The notes under the pieces are model-generated. The model saw nothing but the letters and a program-made list of their open reading frames with translations, was not told the origin of the DNA and did no database searches. The position numbers and the translations under genes were made by a program. Positions 16,387 to 25,073 of a stretch of 64,000 nucleotides of DNA are shown here, piece after piece (the stretch's first letter is position 1; every line of letters begins with the position of its first letter). Origin of the DNA: AC-32 sp963717725 (GTDB lineage: Bacteria; Actinomycetota; Thermoleophilia; Gaiellales; Gaiellaceae); assembly GCA_963717725.1 (NCBI GenBank), contig CAVQWS010000025.1, positions 248,001 to 312,000 of the forward strand. Direction: 5' to 3'.

Positions 16387-16803
16387 TCAGTCGTTCAGGA
16401 GCTTCACGAAGCGGAGACGGGAGCCGCCGCCCTCCCGCTCGCCGATCTCGACCTCGTCGGTCAGCGCGCGGATGATCGCGATCCCGAGGCCGCCCTCCTC
16501 GAGCTCGTCGTCCCCGTTGCCCCGTCCGCTGTTCGGATCGAAGCCGCTGCCGGCATCGCCGACCTCGACTGCTAGACGGTCGGCGAGGAGCTCGTAGAGG
16601 ATGTCCACGCTGCCGCCGCCCTCGCCGTAGGCGTGCTTGACGGAGTTCGTGCAGGCCTCGGTCAGGGCGAGCTTGAGGTCGTGCAGCGCCTCGTCCGACA
16701 CGGGCCGGACGCCGGCGATCGCGGTCAGGGCAAGACGCCCGAGGGTGATGTACTCGGGTTTCGCGGGGATCGTCAGCCGGACTGAGCGGCCCTCTTCGCT
16801 CAT
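16387..16803 (-). CDS. RsbW-like anti-sigma/serine kinase ATP-binding protein
   Basis: 138 residues, a stand-alone GHKL ATPase domain (HATPase_c_2). The N-box is LALTEACTNSVKHAYGEG, G1 is VGDAGSGFDP and G2 is GGLGIAIIRALTD. Proteins of this type bind and silence sigma factors or phosphorylate anti-anti-sigma partners. No partner sigma factor or STAS protein is adjacent. It lies between htrA and the trehalose genes in what looks like a stress-related minus-strand block. Confidence 0.85.
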   Translation of the reverse strand: MSEEGRSVRLTIPAKPEYITLGRLALTAIAGVRPVSDEALHDLKLALTEACTNSVKHAYGEGGGSVDILYELLADRLAVEVGDAGSGFDPNSGRGNGDDELEEGGLGIAIIRALTDEVEIGEREGGGSRLRFVKLLND

Positions 16804-16885
16804 CCCCGGACTTGTTCCCGGCCGAGAGCTGTCTCTAACCAGGAGGAATTGCCGCTCTCGCCGCCGAAAGACATAGGTTCGGATC

Positions 16886-18082
16886 CTAGTGCGTCTCTGA
16901 GCGCTCGCCGAGGCGCAGCGGCAGGTCGAGCCGGGAGTGACCCCGCTCGATCGCGAAGCGGATGACCTGGCCCGGGCTCATGTTTGTGACGATCCGCGCA
17001 ATATCCTGGGAGCCGACGACGCGCTGCCCGTCAATCGCCACGATCACGTCGCCGTTCCGCGGAAAGACGACCCCGAACGCCTGGGCGCGCGAGGAGTCGG
17101 CGTGGAGCCCGGCCTTCGCCGCCGGGCTGCCGGGCACAATGCCGGTGACCACGGCTCCGTGCGTGACCGGGTAGCCGAAATGGCGCGCGAGCGCCGGGGT
17201 CAGGTCGGTCGTCGCGACCCCGACGTAGGCGTACGAGACCGAGCCGTCGGCGATCAGCTGGTCCATCGAGCGTTTGGCGGAGTTGATCGGCACCGCAAAG
17301 CCGACGCCCTCGGCCTGGCCGCTCTGGCTGCGGATCTGGGCGTTGATCCCGATCACGCGCCCGCGCGCGTCGAAGAGCGGCCCGCCGGAGTTGCCGTGGT
17401 TGATCGGCGCGTCGGTCTGGATCGCGTCCACGAGCTTGAAGTCCGAGGTCAGCGAGTCGATCGAGCGGTGCGTCGCCGAGACCACGCCGACGCCGAGTGA
17501 GTCCTCGTTGCCGAAGGGGCTGCCGATCGCCGCCACCGGCGCGCCGACGGCGACGGCGGCGGAGTTCCCGAGCGGCACCGGCACGAGCGTGTGCGCCGAG
17601 GGGTCGACCTTGATCAGGCCGACGTCGTCGAAGACGTCCCAGCCGACGATCGAGGCCTCGGCCCGGTCCTTGTCCTGGAACTCGACGTAGACCTTGTCGG
17701 CGGGCTTCGCCACCGAACCGCTGCCCGCGTCGGTGATCACGTGCGAGTTGGTCAGGATGAAGCCCTTCGGCGAGACGACAAAGCCTGAGCCCTGGGCCTG
17801 CGTCGCGGTCTCGGGGTCGGTTCCGAAAACGGAGACGATCGTGACGACGCCGGCGGCCCGGCTGGCGTAGATCGCGCTCGGGCTGAAGCCGTTGCCCGTC
17901 AGCGGCTTGACGTTCGGCGCTACCGCGGCGGTGGCAGCCTCGCCGGACGGCCCGGTCGCCGGGGCGGCGCGGAAGACCGTGGTCGTCGAGCTCGAGTCCG
18001 TCCAGCCGGTCAGCTTGCCGAGCCCGAGTGCGGCGAGGCCACCGAGCAGGGCGCAGACGAGGGCGACTGCGGCAATTCGCAC
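16886..18082 (-). CDS. HtrA/DegP-type serine protease with PDZ domain
   Basis: 398 residues from GTG 18082. One N-terminal membrane helix (VALVCALLGGLAALGLG) anchors it, followed by a Ser/Thr/Ala-rich linker. The catalytic triad is His near 112 (LTNSHVI), Asp near 151 (DDVGLIKV) and Ser near 230 (GNSGGPLFD). A single PDZ domain (residues about 290-395) contains NGDVIVAIDGQRV. Periplasmic/extracellular quality control is the family role. It follows the histidine kinase by 16 bases on the same strand and may be controlled by it. Confidence 0.92.
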   Translation of the reverse strand: MRIAAVALVCALLGGLAALGLGKLTGWTDSSSTTTVFRAAPATGPSGEAATAAVAPNVKPLTGNGFSPSAIYASRAAGVVTIVSVFGTDPETATQAQGSGFVVSPKGFILTNSHVITDAGSGSVAKPADKVYVEFQDKDRAEASIVGWDVFDDVGLIKVDPSAHTLVPVPLGNSAAVAVGAPVAAIGSPFGNEDSLGVGVVSATHRSIDSLTSDFKLVDAIQTDAPINHGNSGGPLFDARGRVIGINAQIRSQSGQAEGVGFAVPINSAKRSMDQLIADGSVSYAYVGVATTDLTPALARHFGYPVTHGAVVTGIVPGSPAAKAGLHADSSRAQAFGVVFPRNGDVIVAIDGQRVVGSQDIARIVTNMSPGQVIRFAIERGHSRLDLPLRLGERSETH

Positions 18083-18098
18083 AGTCGTCGCACTGTAG

Positions 18099-19523
18099 CT
18101 ACGCCCCTGCCGAAAGGGCCTTTTCGCGTGAAAACGGTTCGGACGGCGCTGCGGCTCGGGGCAGGACCAGCGAAAACACGGTTCTGCCGGGTCGCGAGTC
18201 GAGCTCGATCGAGCCGTCCATCAGCTCGGCCAGCTGCCTGGCGATCGCCAGCCCGAGGCCGCTGCCGGAGGCGCGCGTCCCGTCGAGCCGGAAGAAGCGT
18301 TCGAACAGCTGCGCCCGCTGGTCCTCGCGAATGCCGCCGCCCGCGTCCTCGACCTCGAGCACCGCGTTCCCCTCCCGCTCGAGGGTCCGCACCTCGACCG
18401 GCGTTCCCGGCGGGGTGTGCAGCAGCGCGTTCTCAACCAGGATCCGCCCCAGCTGGAGCACCCGCAGCTCGTCGGCCTCCGCAAGCACCGTCGCACCGGA
18501 GCCTCCCACGGTGAGCCGATGGCCGCTCGAAGCCGCCAGCGGCCCGAACTCCTCCGCCAGATCGGCCGCCAGCGCGCCCAGGTCGACCGGCTCGCGCGCC
18601 ACAGTCAGCCGGCCCGAGTCGAGCCGCGAAAGGTCGAGCAGGTCGGAGGCGAGCTTCGTCAGACGGTCAACCTGCTCGCGCATCGAGGTCAGGAACTCGC
18701 GCCGGGTGGGCTCGTCTAGCTCTTCGTCGTCGAGCAGCTCGAGGAACCCGGCCAGCGAGAACAGCGGCGTGCGCAGCTCGTGCGAGGCGTTGGCGACGAA
18801 CTCCCGGCGCGCGTCGTCGAGATGCGCCAGGCGGACGCGCATCCGCTCGAACGCCGCCGCCAGCGCGCCGAGCTCGCCGCCACCCGTGTCCACAACCGGC
18901 TCGTCGAAGCGGCCGTTCGCAATCCGGTCGGCCGCGCGCTCCAGCCGCCGGATTCGGCGCGCGAACATCCGCGCGCCCCCGTAGCCGAGCAGAAGCGCGA
19001 TCAGCAGCGCCACGCCGGCGGCGAGCAGAACACGCCGCTCGACGAGCCGGATGCTCCCGAGTTCGACCGGGTCGCGCACGAGCAGCGCGTAGCTGCCGCG
19101 GAGTACCGGGGCGGCGGCTTCGGCATAGGTCGTCTGGCCGTCGGTGACCGTTCCGTGCTGCGGCGCATTCGAGTCGAGGGCATGTGTGGCGACGGGATCG
19201 CCCTGCAGGCGGGGTGAAAGCTGGCCGGAGTCGCGGTACGGCACGACCAGGCCGGAAGGCGCGAGACGGTTGAGGAGCACTACTCGTACCCCTTCGTTCT
19301 CTTCCGAAGCGGTCGCCACCCACTCATCGGTTAGCGGGTCCTGCGGCCTGACTTGAGGACGCAGCTTCGCCGCAATCCCCGTCAGGTCGGCGACCCGCGT
19401 GTCGATCGCGCGCTCTCGCAGCGACGGCACGACGGTCAGATAGACGACGCCGAGCGCGATCGCGACCACCAGCAGCAGCGCGAGGCTGAGCTGGGTGCCG
19501 ACGCTCTGAATGAAACGTCTCAC
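18099..19523 (-). CDS. Membrane sensor histidine kinase
   Basis: 474 residues. Two transmembrane helices (about 10-32 and 165-185) flank an extracellular sensor, followed by HAMP. The H-box FVANASHELRTPLFSL has His near residue 249. The N-box is ILVENALLHTPP, then DAGGGI, a phenylalanine-rich FERFFRLDG and GSGLGLAI. Couples with the downstream-encoded HtrA and upstream response regulator (start overlaps its stop by 4 bases). The C-terminus contains a parS-like palindrome made of unusual codons. Confidence 0.92.
   Translation of the reverse strand: MRRFIQSVGTQLSLALLLVVAIALGVVYLTVVPSLRERAIDTRVADLTGIAAKLRPQVRPQDPLTDEWVATASEENEGVRVVLLNRLAPSGLVVPYRDSGQLSPRLQGDPVATHALDSNAPQHGTVTDGQTTYAEAAAPVLRGSYALLVRDPVELGSIRLVERRVLLAAGVALLIALLLGYGGARMFARRIRRLERAADRIANGRFDEPVVDTGGGELGALAAAFERMRVRLAHLDDARREFVANASHELRTPLFSLAGFLELLDDEELDEPTRREFLTSMREQVDRLTKLASDLLDLSRLDSGRLTVAREPVDLGALAADLAEEFGPLAASSGHRLTVGGSGATVLAEADELRVLQLGRILVENALLHTPPGTPVEVRTLEREGNAVLEVEDAGGGIREDQRAQLFERFFRLDGTRASGSGLGLAIARQLAELMDGSIELDSRPGRTVFSLVLPRAAAPSEPFSREKALSAGA
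18119..18136. promoter_or_regulatory. parS-like palindrome 1
   Basis: TTTCGCGTGAAA (18122-18133) matches the TTTCACGTGAAA core of parS at 11 of 12 positions and is palindromic apart from one base pair. It lies inside the 3' end of the histidine kinase gene, encoding F-S-R-E with TTT TCA CGC GAA. Confidence 0.35.
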
Positions 19524-20215
19524 GGCCGGAAGCGGTAGCCGACGCCGCGGACGGTGAGAATGAACTCGGGCTCGCTCGGGTCACGCTCGAGCTTCTCGCG
19601 CAGGTGGCGGACGTGCACGTCGATCGTGCGCGGCTCGCGGTAGTCCGCGCCGCCCCAGAGCGCCTGCAGCAGCATTTCCCGTGAAAACACCCGTCCGGGG
19701 CTGGCTGCGAGGCTTCGCAGTAGCTCGAACTCGACGTACGTGAGCTGGACGACCCGCTCGCCGACGTGCACGTCGCGACGGGCCAGGTCGATCCGCAGCC
19801 CGTCGCGCTCGATCGTCTCCTCGCCATCCTGCTCACCGCTTGGAATCGACGCGCGGCGCAGCAAGGCACGCACCCGGCTGCGGAACTCGCGGATCGAAAA
19901 CGGCTTCGTGATGTAGTCGTCGGCGCCGAGCTCCAGCCCGAGCACCTTGTCCAGCTCGTCGTCGCGCGCGGTCAGCATGATGATCGGCACGCTGCTGGAG
20001 GCCCGCAGGCGCTTGCACACCTCGAGCCCGTCAAGCTTCGGCAGCATCAGGTCGAGCACGACGAGGTCGAAGCGCTCCTCCGCGAAGCGTGCCAGCGCCT
20101 CCTCGCCGTCGCGGGCCTGGACGACGCGAAAGCCGTCGCGTTCGAGCGGATAGGCGAGGAGCTTCTGAACCGCGTCCTCGTCGTCGACGAGCAGGATGGT
20201 GGAAGAGTCTGGCAT
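19520..20215 (-). CDS. OmpR/PhoP-family response regulator
   Basis: 231 residues. Receiver domain with acidic DDE at 11-13, phospho-acceptor Asp55 (VVLDLMLPK), Thr in MLTARDD and Lys in ITKPF. The C-terminal winged-helix DNA-binding domain (about 130-230) ends with HVRHLREKLE and GVGYRF. First gene of a response regulator-kinase-htrA operon; order and domain type resemble PhoP/PhoR or MprA/MprB systems that control envelope stress proteases in actinobacteria. Confidence 0.93.
   Translation of the reverse strand: MPDSSTILLVDDEDAVQKLLAYPLERDGFRVVQARDGEEALARFAEERFDLVVLDLMLPKLDGLEVCKRLRASSSVPIIMLTARDDELDKVLGLELGADDYITKPFSIREFRSRVRALLRRASIPSGEQDGEETIERDGLRIDLARRDVHVGERVVQLTYVEFELLRSLAASPGRVFSREMLLQALWGGADYREPRTIDVHVRHLREKLERDPSEPEFILTVRGVGYRFRP
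19674..19690. promoter_or_regulatory. parS-like palindrome 2
   Basis: TTTCCCGTGAAA (19676-19687) matches the parS core TTTCACGTGAAA at 11 of 12 positions. It lies in the DNA-binding domain of the response regulator gene, encoding F-S-R-E with TTT TCA CGG GAA. Confidence 0.35.
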
Positions 20216-20244
20216 CGCAGCGCCTGCCGGCGGACGGGTCGCCC

Positions 20245-20251
20245 TACTATA
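20245..20251. promoter_or_regulatory. Overlapping divergent -10 elements (TACTATA)
   Basis: TACTAT (20245-20250, plus strand) lies 9 bases before the ATG of the M28-like gene. The same bases read on the minus strand give TATAGT, upstream of the response regulator gene. One site could start transcription in both directions. Confidence 0.4.
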
Positions 20252-20259
20252 GCCACGGC

Positions 20260-22140
20260 ATGGCGGCGCTCCCGCCCCGTTCCTCGCGGCGACGCCCGCG
20301 CCGAGGGTCGCTCGAGCGGCCGGTCAGCGGGCGCCTGTATCGCGGCACCTGGCTGCTGGTCGGGATCCCGCTCTTGGTAGCGGCCTTCAGCGTGCACAAA
20401 CCCGGCCCGCTGCCGCCGCCAACGATCGCGCTGCCCGCCTCGTTCGACGGCCCGAGCGCGGTCACGCTCGCCTCGGAGCTGTCGCGGCTCTACCCGGACC
20501 GCGCGCCGGGAAGCGCAGGCGCAGTCGGGGCAGAACAGTGGGTTCGCGACCAGCTGACGCCCTATGGGCTACGCGTCGAGCCCGAGCGTTTTCGCGCCGA
20601 CGTGCCTGGTCTCGGCGAGCGAACGCTCGTCAACCAGGTCGTGACCGTCCCCGGGCGCTCGCCGGACGAGATCGTCGTCCTCGCGCACCGCGACGACGCC
20701 GGCACCGGACCCGGCGCGAACAACAACGCCTCGGGCATCGCCGCGCTGATCCTGCTCGCGCGCTCGTACGGCAGGACCTTCGGCGCCCAGGCAATCAGCC
20801 CGCAGCACACGCTCGTCTTCGTGGCCACCGACGGCGGCGCGTTCGGCGACCTCGGCGCGCGGCATTTCGCCGAGAGCCACCCGGGGCGCATCGTGGCCGC
20901 GGTCGCCATCGACACGCTCGCGTCCAACGGCCGCCCGCGTTTGGTGCTGATCGGCAACGAGCCGCGCCTCGCCTCGCCGGGATTCGTCGAGACCGCGGCC
21001 CAGCGCGTGCTCGAGCAGGCAGGCCGGCGCCCGGAGCACCCCGGCGCGCTAGCGCAGCTCGTCGACCTCGGCTTTCCGTTCACACTGCACGAGCAGGGGC
21101 CGCTCCTGGCCAGAGGCATTCCGGCGCTGACACTGACCACCGGCGGCGAGCGGCCGCCGAGCGGGTTCGCCGACCAGCCGGAGCGGCTCAACCGCGTGCG
21201 GCTGGCCGAGCTCGGGCGTGCGGCACAGCAGCTCCTGCGCTGGCTGGACGCGGGCGCCGAGCTCGCGCCGGGAACCGCTCGCTACGTCTACTTCGGCCCC
21301 CGCGTGCTGCCGGGCTGGGCGATCGAACTCGTGCTCCTGGCGGCGCTCTTGCCGTTCCTGGTCTCCGCAGTCGACCTGTTCGCGCGCTGCCGGCGCCGTC
21401 ACATCCCGCTGACCCCGGCGCTGCGCAGCTACCGCAGCCGTGTCGGCTTCTGGCTCTGGGCGGCGATCCTGTTCTGGCTCTTCGCGCTGATCGGCATCTG
21501 GCCATCGGCGCCCGCCGTGCCGCTTCCGCCCGGCGCGGCACCCGGGACCGACTGGCCCGTCACCGGTGTGCTGGCGCTGGTTTTCCTCGTCGGTCTCGGC
21601 TGGCTGGTCGCCCGCGCGCGCCTCGTGCCTCGCGGACCGGTCTCGGCGACAGAGCAGCTCGCGGGCGCGACGGCCGCACTTCTTGCGCTGGCGGTCGTCT
21701 CACTCCTAGTGGTCGCGACAAATCCCTTTGCGTTGATCTTCCTGCTGCCCTCGCTGCACGCCTGGCTCTGGCTGCCACACGTGCGACGCCATCCGATCTG
21801 GACGCGGCTGGCCGTGCTCGGCGCGGGTTTTCTGGGGCCGCTGCTGCTGCTGGGCTCGTTCGCGTTCCGCTACGGGCTCGGCCTGGACACGCCGTGGTAC
21901 CTGGCGGAACTGACCGCGACGGGCTACGTGAAGCTCGCCGCGGTGGCGATCGCCGTCGCCTGGCTCGGCGCCGCCGGCCAGATGACGGCGCTGACAGCCG
22001 GCCGCTACGCGCCCTACCCGCGCGCGCGCGAGCGGCCTCCGCGCGGGCCACTGCGCGAGGCGGTTCGCCGGACCGTGCTTACAGTGAGAGCTGCCCGGCG
22101 AAAACCGGCGGGCAGTGAGCGAGAGGTAGTGGAGGGGTGA
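20260..22140 (+). CDS. M28-like peptidase-domain membrane protein (degenerate active site)
   Basis: 626 residues from ATG 20260. A signal anchor (about 30-45) leads to an extracytoplasmic M28 aminopeptidase-like domain (about 60-330). About seven further hydrophobic helices follow to residue ~600. The fold markers are VVLAHRDDAG, NNNASGIAALILLARS and FVATDGGAFGDLGARHF. In active M28 enzymes the second and third read D-N-A-S-G and E-E-x-G; here the metal Asp is Asn and the Glu pair is Asp-Gly. It is probably inactive or altered. The sortase gene overlaps its 3' end by 4 bases. Confidence 0.75.
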   Translation: MAALPPRSSRRRPRRGSLERPVSGRLYRGTWLLVGIPLLVAAFSVHKPGPLPPPTIALPASFDGPSAVTLASELSRLYPDRAPGSAGAVGAEQWVRDQLTPYGLRVEPERFRADVPGLGERTLVNQVVTVPGRSPDEIVVLAHRDDAGTGPGANNNASGIAALILLARSYGRTFGAQAISPQHTLVFVATDGGAFGDLGARHFAESHPGRIVAAVAIDTLASNGRPRLVLIGNEPRLASPGFVETAAQRVLEQAGRRPEHPGALAQLVDLGFPFTLHEQGPLLARGIPALTLTTGGERPPSGFADQPERLNRVRLAELGRAAQQLLRWLDAGAELAPGTARYVYFGPRVLPGWAIELVLLAALLPFLVSAVDLFARCRRRHIPLTPALRSYRSRVGFWLWAAILFWLFALIGIWPSAPAVPLPPGAAPGTDWPVTGVLALVFLVGLGWLVARARLVPRGPVSATEQLAGATAALLALAVVSLLVVATNPFALIFLLPSLHAWLWLPHVRRHPIWTRLAVLGAGFLGPLLLLGSFAFRYGLGLDTPWYLAELTATGYVKLAAVAIAVAWLGAAGQMTALTAGRYAPYPRARERPPRGPLREAVRRTVLTVRAARRKPAGSEREVVEG

Positions 22141-22877
22141 ACAAGAGGCGGATCCTGCGGATCACCGGCACACTGATGCTGGGCGCCGGCGTGCTCGTCC
22201 TCGTCTGGGTGCTCGTCGTCTGGCGTTGGCAGGACCCGTTCACTGCGCTCTACACGACCTGGAAGCAGCACCAGCTCAGCCAGAGCTACGAGCGGCGGGC
22301 GAAGGCGTTTCGCCTGCCGGAGCCGAGCTCGAAGACGGCTTCGGCGCGCGTGGTCACGGCCGGCCAGATCCGCGCGGTGGCACACCGCTACCGGCTGGAG
22401 TCAAAGCGCGGCCAGGCGATCGGGCGGCTGCGCGTGCCGCGCCTCGGCCTGAGCATGGTGGTGGTCGACGGCACCGACGAAGGCTCGCTGAAGAAGGGCC
22501 CCGGCCTCGACCGCCGGACCTACATGCCAGGTGAGGGCCAGCTGATCTACATCGCTGGCCACCGCACCACCTACCTCGCGCCGTTCGCGCACATCGAGCG
22601 GATGAAGGGGGGCGACCCGATCAGCCTCGAGGTTCCCTACGGCACGTTCCGCTACCGAGTCTTCAAGCACCGGATCGTCGACGCCGACGCCCTTGCGGTC
22701 CTGCACTCGCACGGGCGGGAGATCGTCGAGCTGCAGGCCTGCCACCCACGCTTCTTCGCCTCGCAGCGCTACATCGTCTACGCGCGGCTGATGAAGATCG
22801 AGCCGCGTGGCGCGGCACCGATCCGCGCGCCGTCCCGCACCCTCGCCGCCGCCCCGCTCGCTTCGGCGCAGGGCTGA
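22137..22877 (+). CDS. Sortase (class E/D type)
   Basis: 246 residues, GTG start overlapping the preceding stop. N-terminal membrane anchor (about 10-30), then the sortase beta-barrel: IGRLRVPRLGLSMVVVDG, catalytic His near 141 (IAGHRTTY), Cys near 202 (ELQACHPR) and Arg near 211 (SQRYIVYAR). Sortases join proteins bearing an LPxTG/LAxTG signal to the cell wall. No substrate with such a signal is seen in the window. The missing canonical TLxTC (here LQAC) suits class E-like housekeeping enzymes of actinobacteria. Confidence 0.87.
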   Translation: MNKRRILRITGTLMLGAGVLVLVWVLVVWRWQDPFTALYTTWKQHQLSQSYERRAKAFRLPEPSSKTASARVVTAGQIRAVAHRYRLESKRGQAIGRLRVPRLGLSMVVVDGTDEGSLKKGPGLDRRTYMPGEGQLIYIAGHRTTYLAPFAHIERMKGGDPISLEVPYGTFRYRVFKHRIVDADALAVLHSHGREIVELQACHPRFFASQRYIVYARLMKIEPRGAAPIRAPSRTLAAAPLASAQG

Positions 22878-22883
22878 CCGCCC

Positions 22884-24080
22884 TCAGGCAAGCCTGAGGT
22901 AGCGCACCGGCGAGCCCGCCGCGAGCTCGCCTTCGCCGCGAGGCAGGAACACCAGCGCGTCGGCGCTCGCGGCCCTGGCGATCATGTGCGACTCCTGCCC
23001 CCTCAACGGCTCGAGCTCGACCGCGCCGTCGTCGCCGGCCCAGGTCCGCGCGCGCACCAGCTCGTCTCGGGCCGGATTCCGTTTCGCCGCAGCCGCGAGC
23101 CTCCCCGGCTCGAACCGGGGCAGCGGGTCGGCGTGACCCTGAAGGGCCAGGACAGCAGGCCGGACGAAGAGCTCGAAGCCGACCAGCGATGAGACCGGGT
23201 TCCCAGGCAGTCCGAACACGAGCGTGCGCCCACGCACGCCGAACGAGACCGGCTTGCCCGGCTTCACGGCCACGCGCCAGAAGACCTCGTCCACGCCGAG
23301 CTCGGCCTCGATCGCGCGGACGAGATCGTGCGGGCCGACGGAGACACCGCCCGAGGTCACGAGCACGTCGTGCTCGAGCCCGCGCGCGAGCGCCTCCCGG
23401 TGCGCGTCCTCGTCGTCGGCGACAGCCGCCAGGCGCTCGACGGAAGCGCCCGCCGACCTGAGCTGAGCGTCGAGGATCAGCCCGTTGGCCTCGTAGACCT
23501 CACCCGGAGCGAGCGGCTCGCCCGGCCGGCGAAGCTCGGTTCCCGTTGCCAGCACGGCGGCGCGCGGCACCGCCCCGCACGCCACCTCGGCCACGCCCGC
23601 GGCGGCGAGGGCGCCGAGCTGTGCCGGCCCGAGCCGCGTGCCTGCGGCGACGACCTCGTCCCCGGCATGCAGGTCGCCGCCTTGGGGCCGCACGTTCGCG
23701 CCTGGCTCAGCCGCCTCGCCGATCTCAACTGCGTTTTCATTATCGACAACATACTCGAGCGGGATGACGGCATCCGCGCCCTCCGGGACGACGCCGCCGG
23801 TGGCGATCCCCATCGCCTCACCGGGCTGCAGCGGCTGCGCCGCCGGCCGGCCGGCGGCGACGCGAAAGACCACTGGCAGCACCCCAGGCGTATCCGCCGC
23901 GCGCACGGCGAACCCGTCCATCGCGCTACTCGGGAACGGCGGCAGGTCGACCATCGCGCGCGCCACCTCGGCGAGCACGCGACCCGCCGCCCGCTCGAGC
24001 GGGACCGGCTCCGCAGGCAGCGGCGCGGCGCGCTCGAGCACGAGGCGCTGGGCTTCCTCGAGAGTCAGGAGCTCGGCCAC
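22884..24080 (-). CDS. moeA: Molybdopterin molybdotransferase
   Basis: 398 residues. MoeA inserts molybdate into adenylylated molybdopterin. The domain order is typical: VDLPPFPSSAMDGFAVR, ATGGVVPEGADAVIPLE, GANVRPQGGDLHAGDEV, the MoCF domain with VLVTSGGVSVGPHDLV and VFGLPGNPVSS, and a C-terminal beta domain. Alone here, about 10 kb from moaC-mogA, and divergent from the GT2 gene. Confidence 0.93.
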   Translation of the reverse strand: MAELLTLEEAQRLVLERAAPLPAEPVPLERAAGRVLAEVARAMVDLPPFPSSAMDGFAVRAADTPGVLPVVFRVAAGRPAAQPLQPGEAMGIATGGVVPEGADAVIPLEYVVDNENAVEIGEAAEPGANVRPQGGDLHAGDEVVAAGTRLGPAQLGALAAAGVAEVACGAVPRAAVLATGTELRRPGEPLAPGEVYEANGLILDAQLRSAGASVERLAAVADDEDAHREALARGLEHDVLVTSGGVSVGPHDLVRAIEAELGVDEVFWRVAVKPGKPVSFGVRGRTLVFGLPGNPVSSLVGFELFVRPAVLALQGHADPLPRFEPGRLAAAAKRNPARDELVRARTWAGDDGAVELEPLRGQESHMIARAASADALVFLPRGEGELAAGSPVRYLRLA

Positions 24081-24108
24081 GACCGCCGCATACCGTACGC
24101 GCGGAGGA

Positions 24109-24114
24109 TAGGCT
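24109..24114 (+). promoter_or_regulatory. -10-like TAGGCT, 8 nt before GTG 24123
   Basis: TAGGCT is separated by 8 bases from the GTG of the glycosyltransferase 2 gene, a spacing expected for leaderless transcription. Confidence 0.35.
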
Positions 24115-24122
24115 CAGCCGCC

Positions 24123-25061
24123 GTGATCTCGGTCGTCGTCCCCGTTCACGACGAGGAGCGGACGGTGGCGCTCCTCTACGACGAGCTGGAGTCCGCGCTC
24201 CAGCCGCTTGGCCAGCCCTGGGAGGCGGTCTTCGTCGACGATGGCTCGACCGACGGGTCGTACGCGGCCCTGACCCGGCTGCACAACGCACAGGAGAACG
24301 TCCGCGTGATCCGCCTGCGCCGGAACTTCGGCAAGGCGGCGGCGCTGGCAGCAGGCTTCGCGCACGCCGAGGGCGAAGTCGTCGTGACGATCGACGCCGA
24401 TCTCCAGGACGACCCCGCCGAGATCCCGCGGCTGCTCGCCAAGCTCGACGAGGGCTTCGATCTCGTCAGCGGCTGGAAGACGCAGCGACGTGACCCGCTC
24501 ACGCGCCGCGTCCCCTCGAAGATCTTCAACTGGGTCACCGGCCGCGTCTCCGGCCTGCGTCTGCACGACCTCAACTGCGGGCTGAAGGCGTACCGCGCCG
24601 AGGTCGTGCAAGGGCTGCGGCTGTACGGCGAGCTGCACCGCTTCATCCCGGTGCTCGCGCACTACCGGGGCTACCGCATCGCCGAGCTGCCGGTCAACCA
24701 CCGTCCCCGGGAGCACGGCCGCTCCCGCTACGGGGTCGAGCGCTACGTTCGCGGCTTCCTCGACCTGCTCACCGTCTCGTTCATCGGGCGCTACCGCTAC
24801 CGGCCACTTCACCTCTTCGGCGGGCTTGGGCTCGCCCTCGGCGCGGTCGGCTTCGGCGTACTGCTGTACCTGACGATCGACAAGCTGCTCGGGCACGCGA
24901 TCGGCCAGCGACCACTGCTGATCCTCGGCGTGCTGCTGGTGGTAGTCGGGCTGCAGTTCTTCTCGCTCGGCCTGATCAGCGAGCTGATCACGAGCCAGCA
25001 CGAGGAGCGCGCGGGCGCGCGCGAGCGGACCGAGCTCCACGTCGACGACGTGCTCTCCTAG
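24123..25061 (+). CDS. Glycosyltransferase family 2 (DPM1/GtrB-like) with membrane tail
   Basis: 312 residues from GTG 24123, which starts exactly at the GT-A strand SVVVPVHDEERTV. The nucleotide-sugar and metal motifs are FVDDGSTDGS and TIDADLQDDP, followed by NCGLKAYR and PVNHRPREHGRSRYG, as in polyprenyl-phosphate glucosyl/mannosyl transferases. Two C-terminal transmembrane helices (about 232-255 and 267-290) place it at the membrane. It probably makes a lipid-linked sugar donor for the following membrane glycosyltransferases. Confidence 0.88.
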   Translation: MISVVVPVHDEERTVALLYDELESALQPLGQPWEAVFVDDGSTDGSYAALTRLHNAQENVRVIRLRRNFGKAAALAAGFAHAEGEVVVTIDADLQDDPAEIPRLLAKLDEGFDLVSGWKTQRRDPLTRRVPSKIFNWVTGRVSGLRLHDLNCGLKAYRAEVVQGLRLYGELHRFIPVLAHYRGYRIAELPVNHRPREHGRSRYGVERYVRGFLDLLTVSFIGRYRYRPLHLFGGLGLALGAVGFGVLLYLTIDKLLGHAIGQRPLLILGVLLVVVGLQFFSLGLISELITSQHEERAGARERTELHVDDVLS

Positions 25062-25073
25062 CCCGCCAAGGGC

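Noticed and set aside
16870..16890. TAGGTTCGGATCCTA resembling a tRNA T-arm
   Set aside because: No acceptor, D or anticodon arms nearby; it overlaps the end of the HtrA gene.
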